Of a stretch of DNA of 64,000 nt, positions 48,936 to 62,700 are shown one piece after another; positions within the stretch are counted from its first letter, which is position 1; every line of letters starts with the position of its first letter. Under the pieces are notes generated by a model that saw only the letters and a list, made by a program, of their open reading frames with translations, was not told the origin of the DNA and did not search any database. This DNA is from Phascolomyces articulosus (taxonomy: Eukaryota > Mucoromycota > Mucoromycetes > Mucorales > Lichtheimiaceae): contig JAIXMP010000015.1 in assembly GCA_025677815.1 (NCBI GenBank), forward strand, positions 558,001 through 622,000, written 5' to 3'. The translations under genes and the position numbers were made by a program.

Positions 48936-51900
48936 ATGCTCTTATTTATTTAACTAATTCATTAATATCCCATATTAATAAACCTCTCAATCGTTCTTCC
49001 TCAAACATGAACGTGTTATTTTTTCTTTATTAAATGAATAACTTTATGATTTATGAGTGCTGTTGTTTCTTTGTTGATTGTGTTTGCGATATTCTTAACG
49101 GATGGATGACTTGTCTTCATGGTGGATATTCATATATAGTGCTCCCTGTTGTTTGGCGATAATAGGTTTTTTTTTAGATTTGGAACTAAATGATATAAAA
49201 GCATTTATCACCAAGTAGTTCTCGATTTAATACCAATAACATCCTCTGTAGTAATTGTGATTACCGTGGATAAAATTGATAATGTAATATAATAATATAT
49301 AACTCTTTTCAAGTACCGAGGATTAACACACGACCATTCGAATAAACAAAAGATGGATTTTATGATATTCACCCTATTATGGTTTTTTTTTAATTCCACA
49401 ATAACTTTATTCATTTTTTTTATATAAAGTAGACTTGGTGATTAGACACTTACAGCCAATGATCGATGGGAAATCATTTGCCTAGTATAGCCTCCATATC
49501 TTCAGAAGACATGCTATAGGATATCAAAGATCATCTATTATTACGAGTAATTTTTACATACCACGGTGATAGTAGTTACAAGATATCAAGTTTGGTTTTA
49601 TTGCTGAATACCTTACTTGTTCAAGCTGAGATCACAAACACAGTAATATATCGTCATCCGCTAGCAAGACTTTTCCTTTAACATCCTCTTCTGTTAGTCG
49701 TAGTAGACACTGACATAGAATATTCTTCCAGTAGTAGCAATATATTATTACCTGCTGCAACATCTTCAGCATCATCCTCTTCATGTAACATTATAATATC
49801 ATTTTTCCTTTAACTGCTTGCTTATCACTTTACCTAATAGGATTGGACGAGAGTGGATAAATCCTCCTCCTTTATATAGTAGACACAGCATCCACAACTT
49901 TGTCATTTTTTTTCTTTCATTAAATAATCTTTAATGCCATTATTAAGAAGACTGTAGGTATGTATATATATATTCTTATTAATTTCTTTTAGTCATTTGC
50001 ACATATATGAGAAATCTCCTTTTGACTTTATCAATAAATGACGGTGTTTTATTAAACTGGTGTACTCGAAACAAAGTTTTATAATATCCGATTGGCTTAC
50101 CATGGTGTAATACAATCGAGAAATATCATTCAATTTTATTAACGGTCAAGACAAAAATGTGTAAAAAATAATAATAATAATAATAAAGAGGAAGTTTTAA
50201 AATAACCCTTTATTATCCTATTTGACAGATTGGAAGTTATTACTTTTACATAGACATAAGCAGCTTTCATTGATGTCAAAACCAGGTAAAACAACAGTTT
50301 TTACAATTTTTAACTCAGATGACTACCATGTTACACAGTTCACTTACCGTCTTGGGACGGAACGAAGGACAAAATGTTTAAATAGGGCACAAAAATAAGA
50401 TTGTATCTCACCAAACAATCAACTACTTGAAGTGGGCTCGAATTCATATGTAGAGATTACCCTGGTAAAGCATCTAATGTCTTTTTTTTTACACTATCTA
50501 TAATGTAAAATTGTAATTTGATAAGTAACCATCATTTTTTTCCCCAGCTCAGTCTTCATTTTAGTAACTTGTTTAGAAACAATTGCTGGGAAACGATTGC
50601 TGTTGCTATTTTCCAAAAATCTCCTTTTAGCTACGCTGCTGGGCTTATAGAAAAAAGTATTTCTTTACTTGTTACCAGTAGTAAATGGACAACTGTGCCG
50701 CTTGATTGTATTACATATTGGTTGTTCTTTTCAAAAAAAAAAAAAAAAAAAACTGGAGAACAATCTTCATATGAAAGATTTGCCAGAAATCACTCTTTCT
50801 AACCCACAATTGAAGATATGTCATCCTTATTATATGAAAAATAGCACCATTTATACTGATAATTGCCTCATTAAAAGCTATTACATATATAATAATTAAA
50901 TAATAAAACTTGGTCCTATATACGTATATCTTATTATAAATTGTATGGAATGAATATTTCACTTCATACAAAAAGGATGTATTTACCTCATGCCTAATAG
51001 TCCTACCAACGAAGTATATTCTAAATAGGTACAAGTTAGATATCAAAACGAATGGATATGCGATTCCGAAAACTAGATATAGGTATGTTCCTCTTTTAAA
51101 TAATTACATCTGTACATTTCTTGATAGCACGAATGATAGATCTGACAAGTAAATGGCCTGTGATATTTTTTACAACCGTTTCGAATGATATGCGATATTT
51201 GAATTTGAGCATATATATATATATATATAGATCAATGGGTGTTCCAATTTTGTCTGGAATGTCCAGATCATTCATATTTTCCACAAAGTAATCCTATTTT
51301 CAAAAAAAGATACCCTTTCTTTTCTATGTGTTACCTTTTTTTTATTTCATCATTATGATTACAGATTATGTAACGGATGGTATAATAATTTTTCTTTATA
51401 TTATTATATTACCTTGAATACAGTAAATTTTCCCGCAATACATTTTCAATCAATGGATCCGTCATTGTATACTCAAATGATGGAGTCTCCATTTCCATTG
51501 AGTAAAGAATGTTATTCGATAAAAACAAAAACCTCCAACCTATTTAAAATTTATTTGTTAGTCCGTAATATCATAGATCTTATCGTTATCTCATTTATAT
51601 TTATTTATGCAAACTCATCCTATTTACTTTATATCACATATTTGACAACCATTTTTTTTAATATTTTTTTCTGTAATAATGGGTTACAAATATGAAATAG
51701 GTTTTCTACCAAGAGTTAGATTTCAAAGCCGAATCCTCGGGAATGATGATTGTCAAACAAAGTTTTTTTGTTCAAAAGACGCAACTCAGATTTTTTTTTA
51801 AAAAAAAAAAAGCTGAGATAAATGAAACAAATGTTTACCCTCCTTGGATTTATCCATCATTGGTTACCCCACATCAAAAATAGGTACTTGGCGTATATAA

Positions 51901-52536
51901 GATGCTTATAATATAATGATATAAAACAATAGAAGCCTATGTCGAAATTTAACGAAATGAAATCCCAATTCTACTCTGTAACAACACTGTTTTATCTAAT
52001 AAAGTCTATAAGAAAACAATTGAATCCCTTTTCCGTTATAAATAATCCTCATAACGACATTGCCAAACTTAAAGATCATAAAATCCATTATATACAGATT
52101 TGCTGCACTATGAATGTGTTTGTTACCTTTCGAGGTGATATTATTTCAGAAAAAGAGTAAAAATGGACAAAATGGCCACCTATACACTTCCTATTTAGTA
52201 ATAACGACTAACTCAAAACACCAATCGGTGTTTCATTTCAATACACTCATGGTATAAAATTATACATCGGCTTGCATGACCGCCTTACAGCAACAACAAC
52301 AACAACAGACAGCCACGATCAAATCAAAATAACTGAGATGAAAAAAAAAAAAAAAAAAAAAAAAAAGTTAAAAAGAAAAAGGAACGATGAACCTCTTTTA
52401 GAAGAATTGTTGCCCTTCTTTTCCTTCTTTTTTTTTAATGCAATCTTTCTGTTTATAATTTATTTATTCATTTTACAATAACAAAAAAAAGGGGGAGGAA
52501 AAGAAGAACGGACATCAATTAGAATTTAAACCAACA
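48936..52536. other. 3.6-kb AT-rich intergenic region, no gene recognised
   Basis: Only short frames are found (for example 50518-50802, 51414-51695, 51939-52160), none with a motif, splice partner or balanced composition. There are (TAA)n at 50166-50185, an A18 tract at 50733-50750, (TA)n at 51211-51229 and A26 at 52341-52366. The last few hundred bases should contain the promoter of the transporter gene. Confidence 0.4.
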
Positions 52537-52764
52537 ATGACAACAACAAATACCCATTCGATTTCTAATACAGAACAACAATTCTCTGTACCTACAGATC
52601 AACCTATTATTTCAACCACCATGGTGGTAGAAGAAAAAACGTTGGAGATCAACACATCAACAATTATTCAAGATGATCCAGAAAATCATAATAATAACAC
52701 AAATGTCAAGACAACAACAACAACAACACAATCCAATTTATTAAATAATGATACCTGTAAATAA
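52537..52764 (+). other. Possible alternative 5' exon or uORF of the transporter gene
   Basis: A 75-codon Thr/Asn/Gln-rich frame starts with ATG in ACCAACAATGAC. It ends ...NNDTCK, but a GTAAAT donor (52757) lies inside DTCK. Splicing from there to the CAG at 52858-52860 would join in frame to LVDVAKEDF of the transporter. The downstream ATG at 52832 gives an equally good start, so this is either an extended N-terminus or a leader ORF. Confidence 0.35.
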
Positions 52765-52831
52765 CCACGCTAACCATACTCTCTCTCTTTTTTTTTTCTA
52801 TATACAATAATAAAATATTTTTTTTATACAA

Positions 52832-54997
52832 ATGACTAATATTATGAAACAAACAACAGTAGTCGACGTTGCAAAAGAAGACTTCTCGAATTATGATGAA
52901 ACGGCAGAGAAGTTACAAGTGAATAGCAGTGATGAAGAAGAAAACAATGACAAGAAAACAGAATTGATCCAAGAAGATCAAGATAAAATTCCTGACGGTG
53001 GTTATGGTTGGCTTGTCGTTGCTGGCTCTTTTTTTGTTCATCTTATTTGTTTCGGTGTAATTACATCTTGGTAAGTTTCTTGTTACACCAATCTAAAAAG
53101 AAACATTTTTTTTTATCTTCTTTTTAACACTTATCAATCAACCTCTATATATATTTATATGGTCCCTTTGTTTTTTTTATATAGGGGTAAGTGCAACCAA
53201 CTTACTTTGATCATGATACGTTATATACTGAATTATTTTTGGTCTACAAAACATCATGATCGAACTTTATTTTATTAGGTGTGATGCAAGATTTTTTCGA
53301 ACAAACAACGTTTGATAATATTCCAAATGCAGCTCTTCAACTTAGTTTCGTGGGAACTTTATGTGGAGCGTTCGCCAATTTCATGGCACCAGTCGCACAA
53401 ATCCTTCGTTCTATGTTGGGGACAAGAATGGTCCTTTTATTGGGTACCTTTTTAATGGCCTTGGGATTAGCGATGGCAGGTTTTACATCACAGGTTTGTT
53501 TATTTCAGAGGAATATTAATCACTACTTGCATTGTGTTTATTATTGTTTATAAAAGCATCTCTACTAACGACACAACTGTTTATTATTCAATATATATGA
53601 TCAGGTTTGGCATCTCTATTTAACCCAATCCCTTTGTTATGGGACAGGTGTTTCCTTTTTATATTCGGTAAGATTTTATACATAAAAAAAAAAAGAAAAC
53701 AACAACAACTTTTATGTGGTTCTAAATTCTTTTTTCTTTTTTTTTCGAATCAAAATGGAATAGATGACGATCATTGTAGCGCCACAATGGTTCAGTAATA
53801 AACGTGGCGTTGCTTTAGGCTGTATTACAAGCGGAGCAGGGATCGGTGGTATTATTGTCCCTTTAATTATGAACGCCATCAATGATGCCTTGGGAGCTGC
53901 ATGGTAAAATAGAATACTATTTATAAATAGATAATCTCTTTACTCACTTTCTCTATTTCCTCTCCCCCATCTATTGAATAGGACCTATCGCATTTTATGT
54001 TTTATTAGTTTGGCATGTAATTTCATGGGATGTATCTTCATTAAAGACCGTATTCCTCTTCCACGCGCTCGTAAGCGACTCAGTGAAATTATTGGATTAG
54101 ATGTATTCAAGAATAGAAGTTATTCCATTTGGTGTTTAGGAGGCGTTTTACAAATGATGGCCTACTATGTCCCTTATTTTTTTGTTCCATGTAAGTAGTT
54201 TTTTTTTTTTTTTTTTTTTTTGAAAATGTTTCAAAATGGACGTCTTTTTTGACTGCATATGTTGTAGCATACGCCACGTACCTTGGTTTATCTGCACCCC
54301 AAGGCGCCTCCCTTGTATCTATTAGTTTTGCATTTAATTTCATTGGTCGTATTTGTGCTGGGTAAGTACTTTTTTTTTCGTCATGTTACAAATCACTTGT
54401 GGCATATTATTATTATAAGTTAGGTAATATAAGAATTACGACTAATATTTTTTCAACTTTTTTATAGTATTCTTGCTGATCGTATTGGACCTATTAATAC
54501 CAACATTATTTTCACAATTATTTCATCATTGGCTAACTTTATTATTTGGACATTGGCCAAAAATTATGGTGCTTTAATTGTATTTATGGTCTTTATTGGT
54601 TTTACCAGTGGTTGTTACCTCTCATTGGGTAAGTTGTTCTTTTTTTTATCATCGTTGGTCACCATTAGAATAATATACCAAGGAGGGATTATCATTTTGC
54701 ATGAATGTGTGTGACATCAATTTGCTAATAATAATAATAAAAATAATTTGAATAGTATCACCAATTACCGCCTCCATCTTATCCGGTCCCAAATTCCCTA
54801 TGGGCTTGGCTATTGTGGTACTTCTTAATGGTACAGCTGTATTCAGTACAAGTATTTCGAGTGCCATTGAAAGTCGTATCGGTGCAGAACCTTTTCTTAC
54901 TTATAAAATGTTTGCTGGTGTTGCCTATATTCTAGGCACTTTTGTCATGATCTGGCTCAAATTCAGTATTAATCGTAAAGTTCTTGCCAAACTTTAA
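52832..54997 (+). CDS. MFS transporter, monocarboxylate transporter (MCT/SLC16-like) family
   Basis: Twelve-helix major facilitator, plasma membrane or organelle; the family moves monocarboxylates or related solutes. Nine exons: 52832-53070, 53185-53186, 53279-53493, 53605-53667, 53764-53903, 53982-54190, 54268-54361, 54468-54628, 54756-54997. They sum to 1365 nt, 454 aa. The family signature IPDGGYGW occupies residues 53-60 at the start of helix 1. SWGVMQDFF (exons 1-3), FLMALGLAMAGF, APQWFSNKRGVALG and GRICAGILADRIG are further conserved blocks. The second exon is only GG: without it the junction gives WCDARFF and a stop 13 codons on; with it W-G-V-M-Q is restored. The acidic, low-complexity N-terminus is cytosolic. 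The substrate cannot be predicted. Confidence 0.92.
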
Positions 54998-56159
54998 TAA
55001 TAATATCTTTTATTTTTTAATAGTAATAATAGTAGAGTCATCTTTTTTTTTAATTATAATAATTTATCAATAAAATATAATAATAATAATAATAACACAT
55101 TTGAAATACTTGAAAGACAAGAACAACAGTAATTATGTCAAGTTCGTTACCATTGGTGATCAAGTAGTTATATTAAATTTGGAGTGACATAGTATTTTAA
55201 ATCTCTTCTTTTTTTCTACGAGTGGACCATTTTTCCAATCCATTCAAATCTATTTCATATCAGCAACTGATATAATTTACATTTACGATCGGATTTTGAC
55301 AATATACTGTAATAGTAAGAAGCAAGAAACAAATTACCGTATCATACTTATCGATAAATCAACCATGAGTGTAGTTTTTTTTTATGTAAAATTGGCGATT
55401 TTTTATGTACATATCCATATTTTTTATGTACCGGGACATAGATTTATTTAACCACAGACTCCGCTTGTATATTTGTATTATAAAATATTTTTTGACGTTT
55501 TTTTTTATGTACATTTTTTTATGAACATTGGTCATACAGCTTTTTTTTATGCAACATCACAATTATTTTTAATGTACTTTTATTGATTTACAGGTTTTTA
55601 AGTAAAAAATAGATAATGCCCACTTAGTTTATTCATGACTATGCTGAAAAAATGTATTATCGCTACACTCAACAATTCTTTTTTGCTCCTCAAATATCTC
55701 TTTACATAAAAAACAACTAAACTAAGATTGACTTACCAAAACTAACAGTATTACTTGCCATACTTCCTATTAAGCCTCATAAGTTTCTATATTCACTGAA
55801 GTCATATTTTTTTATGTGTTTTCATGAGTAAAAATTGATAACTATAAATCTATGGATTCGATTACATTATATAGGGAAAAAGAAAAAAAGATGGTGTATA
55901 GCAAGTTAATTTGCTTGGCATCTAGATTGGTACAAATTTAACCACGAAGAAGGGAGTTGGTTGTTTGAAATGAGATTTGCATAACCAGGAAATAACGTTG
56001 GGAACATAACTCTATCCACTGCATTATCTTCAAGTACTATCAATTTAATAGGGACACATTGTAAGACCAAGATTATAGGCTGGCTGCTTTTCCTTTACAA
56101 AAATTACTGAGATAGAAGATTAAGAAGACCAAACTTTACATAAAAAAACACGCACCCCT
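54998..56159. other. AT-rich intergenic region, no gene
   Basis: It starts with the transporter 3' UTR ((TAA)n at 55078-55095). A cluster of [16 protein letters not shown] words repeats loosely between 55375 and 55580. No gene is recognised. Confidence 0.4.
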
Positions 56160-56753
56160 CCTCGACTCCTCACTCAGCCAGATCCAGAAGACTATTTCTA
56201 CTTTTTCTCTACTCCTCTACCTTTTTTCCCTTTATTGATCTCGCTCTCCACAATAAGTATAACTATTCTCCCAAACGTTGATCTTTAGTTAGTATTCAAC
56301 AACGTTGTAATAATTTCATGATCAGCAAAGACCTTGTTCGTCTTGGTTTGTTCTCAGAAGAGGCAATCAATGGTAGCAACTCAAAAGAATATTTGACAAT
56401 ACAACCAGTTGGTAAGTCATCATACTAACATTATCAAATGTATAGGGTACGGACATTTGAAAATTCAATAACAATGGCTTTAAGATTTATTTTATGTAAG
56501 TCTTACAGCAACCTTTTATATCTCAACCCTTATAGCAGGTGGAATCTATCTAATCATCATAATTACAACCGAAATTGATTTTGTACGAATAAGCACTATA
56601 TGTAGAATAAAGGAACATGGTGAGCAAGCCTGTATATCCCACTGTCATTCCCCCAACTCCCAACCGTCCCTAAGCATCACATGGGAATACGTATATTGTA
56701 GTCCAAAATGCAACAAGACCTATATTGCTGTTTCTACTTTACACGCATAAATA
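56160..56753 (+). pseudogene. Decayed two-exon gene fragment with Cys/His-rich end
   Basis: A protein-like frame includes LALHNKYNYSPKR, a TGA (CGA-type), then SIQQRCNNFMISKDLVRLGL and SEEAINGSNSKEYLTIQP. A GTAAGT donor at 56412 joins in phase to TATAG|CA (56539) and AGGIYLIIIITTEIDF. The second exon runs to TAA with CISHCHSPNSQ and VYCSPKCNKTYIA, which could bind zinc. Upstream the frame becomes uncertain. I do not recognise the family. The internal stop and lack of a start point to a relic. Confidence 0.35.
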
Positions 56754-56801
56754 TTGTATAATAGCATTAGCATTTATCAGCTCTTCATACACACACGAAT
56801 G

Positions 56802-56840
<39 letters not shown>

Positions 56841-56967
56841 GCATATACTTTCCATCCCTTTATCACCATATCACGGACTCTATGTTATGCAAATAATACT
56901 TTTATTTATATTCGTTGGCATGTCACATTAGCCTCAAGCACTTTGCAAAAAGTAGAAGAAAAATTCG

Positions 56968-57327
56968 TCACTGAAATTCACCCATATACCAGAAACACTG
57001 CATTTTCATCTTGTCAGGCGCCCTCAAAGCAAACGCTTGGATTAAATGAAGAAACAATGTTGAGTTCCTAAACCACAACCCCAAGGTAGGTTGTGTGAAA
57101 GAGAGAGACCCAGGGATGGTAGTTGTCACGGTGTAGACTGAACCATCAAGTCCTAAAAATTCATTCTGACCAAGTTCATAGGCTATCATATTCATCCACT
57201 AGCATAATCCGTCTATTATCATGCTTCTTCATGCCAGCGCCAAGTCAGTTTAAGTTGTTTGAAGAGAAAAAGAAGCTTGCGCAAAAGCCGCATCATAGGC
57301 TACTGAAGACATTTGAATCTCTTCATT
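56968..57327 (-). pseudogene. Decayed ORF, minus strand, three internal stops without frameshift
   Basis: A frame from SNEEIQMSSVAYDAAF through ASFSLQTT to GQNEFLGLDGSVYTVTTTIPG and FALRAPDKMKMQCFWYMGEF reads for about 120 codons. Stops are at 57250-57252 (TAA), 57229-57231 (TGA) and 57199-57201 (TAG). All are C-to-T-type changes from CAA, CGA and CAG, and no indel occurs. The family is not recognised. It is convergent with the relic at 56160-56753, with which it may share origin. Confidence 0.4.
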
Positions 57328-58655
57328 AGAGATACAATTTGAAGTGTAAAAAAGTATTAAATACAGGATTTTCACTAATGTTTGGCGCATTACAACCAAT
57401 AATTTTTCATTTGTCATATTCTCTTTTTATACTTGGCAAAAAAAAAAACATTCTCTTCCGTCCAACAGTAATTTATATCGTTTTTATTGTTGTTTCCTCT
57501 TCTTATAACTTATATTTAGCCCATTCATTATTATCTACTCGTATCCTGGCCATCTCTTTGTCTTTTTTATTAAATACATATATATCAATTTTATATTAGA
57601 ATATATTTATCTCATTTTTTCAATAGGGAAACTACTAAGTAATTAATTACTAGATGCTTCTTTAGTATATATACTTTATTATTATTATTATTATTATATG
57701 CTTGATCTATCTGAAGTAGCTGTTTATCACTTTTTTTAGGGTTAAATATTTATTCATTCAAAGATGCTGTATGAATGTACAATCATTACAAAAATTAATT
57801 ATATTATTAAATAAATAACAATAATAAAAAAAAAAGATTAAATGCAGCTTTGTACAATTGTGATTTATCTCGAAAGTAAATATAAAAATATCCTGTTTTT
57901 GTAAGAGAAGGACAAGGAAAGATACCAGCTGTGTGGCTAAATGATTACAGAATAAACGGTTTTTTTTTACGTTTTTAACGAGAAAGAAAGACCCACACTA
58001 AGGTAGTTCTGGTGTGTAAATACTTGTAAGTATTATCTATTTCATTTTACAAGTGCATTCAAATGTAGTAGAAAAGGTTTAAATGATCATATTAAGGTAT
58101 TAGTATACCTAATTTGAAAACATTATAAAACGGTGTGGCACATTTTAATTCTCTTGTTCAATTTAAATGCGATTTTGCGGCCTTTAAAAAAATTATCCAT
58201 TCAAATGTTTTTTTTATGGAAAAGCAAGTTCATAATGCCTATTTGAAAATAATGAGCACAACATAATTCTAAGAGCATGAATATATTATTTCTAATTGGA
58301 GTGTGGGGGAGGAAATGGACAGAAAGGATTATTGTAGTAGAGTCTATACACAGCAATATTTTATTGATTTTTTTAGCCTGAAATAAAAACTGAGAAATAA
58401 TAAAAAAAAATGCACGAAGAATTTGCAGAGTTAGAGAGAGTGAGAGAGAGTGAGAGAAAGAGAGATATTTGTGTTAATTTACATGGTACTCAAACTCTTA
58501 AACAGTAAGAGCTTGTTGTTGTTGTTGTTGTTATGAGGGAAAATAAGATAAAAGCGGTCAATATATACGAAGAGAAATGATGAAGAGTATGGGAGAGGGG
58601 ATATCATTGTTTAATAAGTATGTGTGTGTGTGTGTGTGTAAGGATAGAAGGAAAT
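57328..58655. other. AT-rich intergenic region
   Basis: No gene is recognised. (ATT)n lies at 57677-57696, (GAGA)n at 58433-58464, (TTG)n at 58515-58531 and (GT)n at 58620-58639, the last three just downstream of the aldo-keto reductase stop. Confidence 0.45.
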
Positions 58656-59732
58656 TTAATAGAAAAGAGGAAGTTTTTGAGCATTGACCATAGGATCATT
58701 AAATCGGAGACCCATATCCAATTGATTAATAGCTTGAACATCTTCCTCATCCATCTTCCAATTCAAAGCTTCCAAGTTCATCTTCATACGATCGACATTG
58801 AGAGACTTGGGAACCACAGCGACATTACGTTCCAAAGACCATCGAAGAGCGACTTGAGAAGGAGCACAGTTGTATTTGGCAGCAATGTCTTTGATGGTTG
58901 GATTTTCGAATAAAGGTTCGACAGATTTGGCACGCTTGGAACCAGTGGAAACAAAAGAGGTGGGACCAAAAGAACTGTAAGCAGTAACAGCAATACCTTG
59001 TTGTTGAACCCAGTTGACCAAATGTTCTTGTTGAAGATAAGGATGCAATTCGACTTGAAGTAAAGAGGGTTTAATATTGGCATAGGTAAGCATATCCATC
59101 AAAAGTTGGACGTTAAAGTTGGAGATACCAATGTTGCGAGTAAGACCAGCTTCCACCAACTTTTCCATGGCACCCCAGCATTCGTGCATAGGAGCACGAT
59201 CTAATGTGATGGTTTGAGTACCAGGTTGATACCAGCCTGGAGGATAAGCAGTTTCGATTTCAACGTGCTTCAATGGAAGAGGGACTAATAATAAATAAAT
59301 GAGTGAGTTATCCTGTCCTAATTTTTTTTTTTTTATTCTCAAAAATCACTTCCAATCCAATTCCATCACTAATGACTCAAATTAATACTTACAATGAACA
59401 AGGAACATATCAACATAATCAAGTCCAAGATCGACAAGTTGCTTTTCCAAAGCAGGACGAACATGTTCCTTCTTGTGATAAGTAGACCAAAGCTTGGTGG
59501 TGATGAAAAGGTCTTCACGCTTGACAATACCTTCATCAATGGCCATCTTGATACCCTTACCAATCGCCTTTTCATTCTTGTAGTTACTTGCACTATCAAT
59601 CAAACGATAACCGACCTTGATAGCATTATAAATAGTTTCAGCACCATCATTAGGATCAATCTTCCAACAGCCAAAACCAATCAAGGGCATCTTGTCACCA
59701 GAGGGTTGAAGAGTAATGTATTCGACAGTCAT
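58656..59732 (-). CDS. Aldo-keto reductase, NAD(P)H-dependent D-xylose reductase type
   Basis: Cytosolic AKR that reduces aldose or other carbonyl substrates. Two exons: 59732-59393 and 59284-58656, totalling 969 nt, 322 aa, matching the usual 318-325 aa of fungal xylose reductases. The catalytic tetrad is Asp46 and Tyr51 ([11 protein letters not shown]), Lys80 (TTKLW) and His113 (FLVHF), with His113-Phe114 built across the intron. [14 protein letters not shown] and [14 protein letters not shown] are family blocks. The cofactor motif reads [15 protein letters not shown], close to the IPKS(S/N)...R of xylose reductases, though Leu follows KS here. The region [16 protein letters not shown] also fits xylose reductase. 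The exact substrate is inferred. Confidence 0.94.
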
Positions 59733-62700
59733 TTTTTTTTTTTTTGAATAAGTGTTGTTTAGTGAGAAGTATAGAGAAAAAATATATAACGAACAAGAAA
59801 CAAAAATGACACGTCGGATGTTCCTCTTTTTATATATAATTTTTTTTTCTTTAAGTTTCTATATCATATCGCATCAATGATTATATATTTCTTTCCTAAA
59901 ACACATAGAAAATAAGATTTGTACCCTTATTTTTTACACAGAAAATGTCGTCATGTTCAAAACGTATTTGGAAACCTGTGTAAGACAGCCCAGGCTTTTT
60001 TTTTTCTGCATCGTTTTCTATCATCTCTTCTCCTCCTTTTGATGCGCGGATAATGCTTAAGTGTGTGTACATATATATATTGTCGGATACTAAAACCAGG
60101 GCATATTCCAAATAAAGTTTAGGTCGGATGAAATTTATTCTTTACCCAAATATTTTCTTTTCTTATCCTTTATACAACATAAAGCAACGTGTTTTCTATA
60201 TATTGAAATGATATGAGATGATTACTTGGTTATAAGGTTATATATTGTGATGGTCCCCCCCTCTCTCTCTCTCTCTCGCACACAAACACACACACACACA
60301 CAACAGTGATCACAATTGATTACCATAAATTATATATTTTATTCTTATTTTGTTCATTTTCCCATATTTCTCATCTAACTTTGTTTTATATATTTATGAT
60401 CATTATGATTTGATAGGACCCTTATTTTACACACACTGACACGTTTTCACTTGGTACCCTTTTTTCACACTATGAGAAGGATAGGAAAAAATAAAATACT
60501 GGAGTAATAGTTTTTTGCATAAAATAAAGGGTAGAATTGTTGGAATATGAGGTCTTTCTTCTTCTTCTCCCCCCAAATTAGCATACCTTCTTCTCATCCT
60601 CCGACCGGACAGACGATGAAAAAGTCCGGGCCAAAAAAAAATAATAATCGTAAAGACAATGCGCGGATTGTCATACTCTCTCTCTCGTTAAAGATGGGTT
60701 CCGGTGTAAGTGATGGGGGGAGAGAGAGAAAAGAGTGTTGTTCGAGTAGAATTTATGTTTAGCTTTATCAAAGACAGATCAAGATTTTTCTATTCGGAAT
60801 TTCAGAAACCGCCGGGCCGGTAAAAGAGACACACTAAAAATGATTGTATTAGCAAAGTGAGAGAGAGATATATATAGAGAAAGATTTCGAACGATGAATG
60901 AATTTTATTGTTTTCCTCTTTATCGTGAGAAGGAATACTCATGCGGCGGCGAAACAATCTATTTTTTATCACCGACGAAAGAGGGCCCAAACGTTTTTTA
61001 TTAGTTTCTTTTCTGTTAAAGAAGTATATTGAAATAAGTAGTTCTATCGTGGGGTAAAAAAAAAAAAAAAAAAGAGAAGAATCGTATTCCATCTTTTACT
61101 TTTTTCAAAAAAAAATTTTCTTATGACAAACATGTCATAAAAACTTCCATAATTGGGGAAAAAATGTAACGGGACTCTTCTTTTGTTAATACTTGTCAAT
61201 TTTTTTTATTTTATTATTATAAATATATAAAAGAAGCAACTTGTTACCAAAACTTTATTTTTCATGGGGGTTAGAGTATATGGGCACCCACATCAAAGAT
61301 CAGGATATAGGTGTTTATTTAGTATATAGAATCCCCCAGAAAACACAAAGCCTTCACAAATGGAAAGCATCGCCCCAAAAATGACATAATTTTATTCGCT
61401 ATCATACTAGTAGATATAACAGTTAATAAAGCTTCCATAGAATCGGGCCTTTTTTTTGGCGATCTCCTTCACTCTTCTTTCCCCACCACGCCCTCATTCC
61501 ATTATCCTCATTTTTACAGAAAAATTATTCAATGAATCCGATAAGTTATTAGAGTTTTTCATGGCACTCTCTCTCACGCTTGTATTATTGCCTGCAAGGT
61601 ACCCAATACCGGAGTTTCTCTCTCTCTTATTGACGACGACAATGCTTTTTTTCATATGCCTTTTTACAATAATAAACCGTTTCCCTTCCTTCCCTCCGAT
61701 ATCTACTTCCCTATCTTGGAAACTCATAATAAAAATGCTTATAGAAATTGATGATTGATTTCTTATCCTCCGATCATTATCCATATACATATTCCTCTCT
61801 TGGCGTCATTTAACACAATCGACAAGCTAATCAAAGTTTATTTATATTATTATTATTATTATTCAAGTAAAGGTGCGTGCACCCTTAATATTACGGGTTC
61901 TCTTTACACTCTAATTCTATTTATTTATCAAAAGAACACGAGCAAAAATGTTTTATTACTGTAGTAACTGTTGTTTTTATCTTTCATCATTATTATCAAC
62001 AAATAAAAATATATTTTTATTTGGCTTATCGCACTATAATAAAAATACAACAGAGAAAAATGTGTCAATAGGCATAATCGATTATTATAACAAGGTCCGT
62101 AGTTGCATAATAATTTATATTCAGAATCACTGTATAAATAATACCTTTTCTTGGTTTCAATCCAAGTTTTTTTACAATAATAATTATTTATGCACACTTT
62201 TATTTAGTACCAGCAATGAAGTAGTAGCGGCATAAAAAACAACAACAACAAACACTACATCATTATGTGTAGATATATAAAGATATTTATTTTTGGGGGT
62301 GGAAGAAGGGAGAGAGAACGATTCTCATAATAACAACATTGCGATCATTTTATTCATCGTGAGTGAAACACATGAAATTATTATAAAAAAAAATTCTACT
62401 TTCTGCATGTTCACGTTATTGATGATTTAGAATCTGGTATTTACTTTTTGCGATAGTTCGACAGATTTGGAAAAGTAATAAAAAATAATGTTTTGTGTGT
62501 GTGAATTTTTTGAGGAAGGTGTTTACAATAATAAACTTAATAACTACTAATAATATAATATAAATAACGGGATCCTATTTATACAGAACGGTATCGTGTG
62601 TTGTTGTTATCTAAATTTATTCTACTTTTTTCTCTGTATAACAAACAACAAAGGTTGATCTCCTACGATCCCTATTTCCGGGAAAATATACTTATATATT

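Noticed and set aside
61456..62235. Overlapping 70-100-codon frames on both strands
   Set aside because: Low-complexity A/T composition, no start context, no motif, and both strands equally open.
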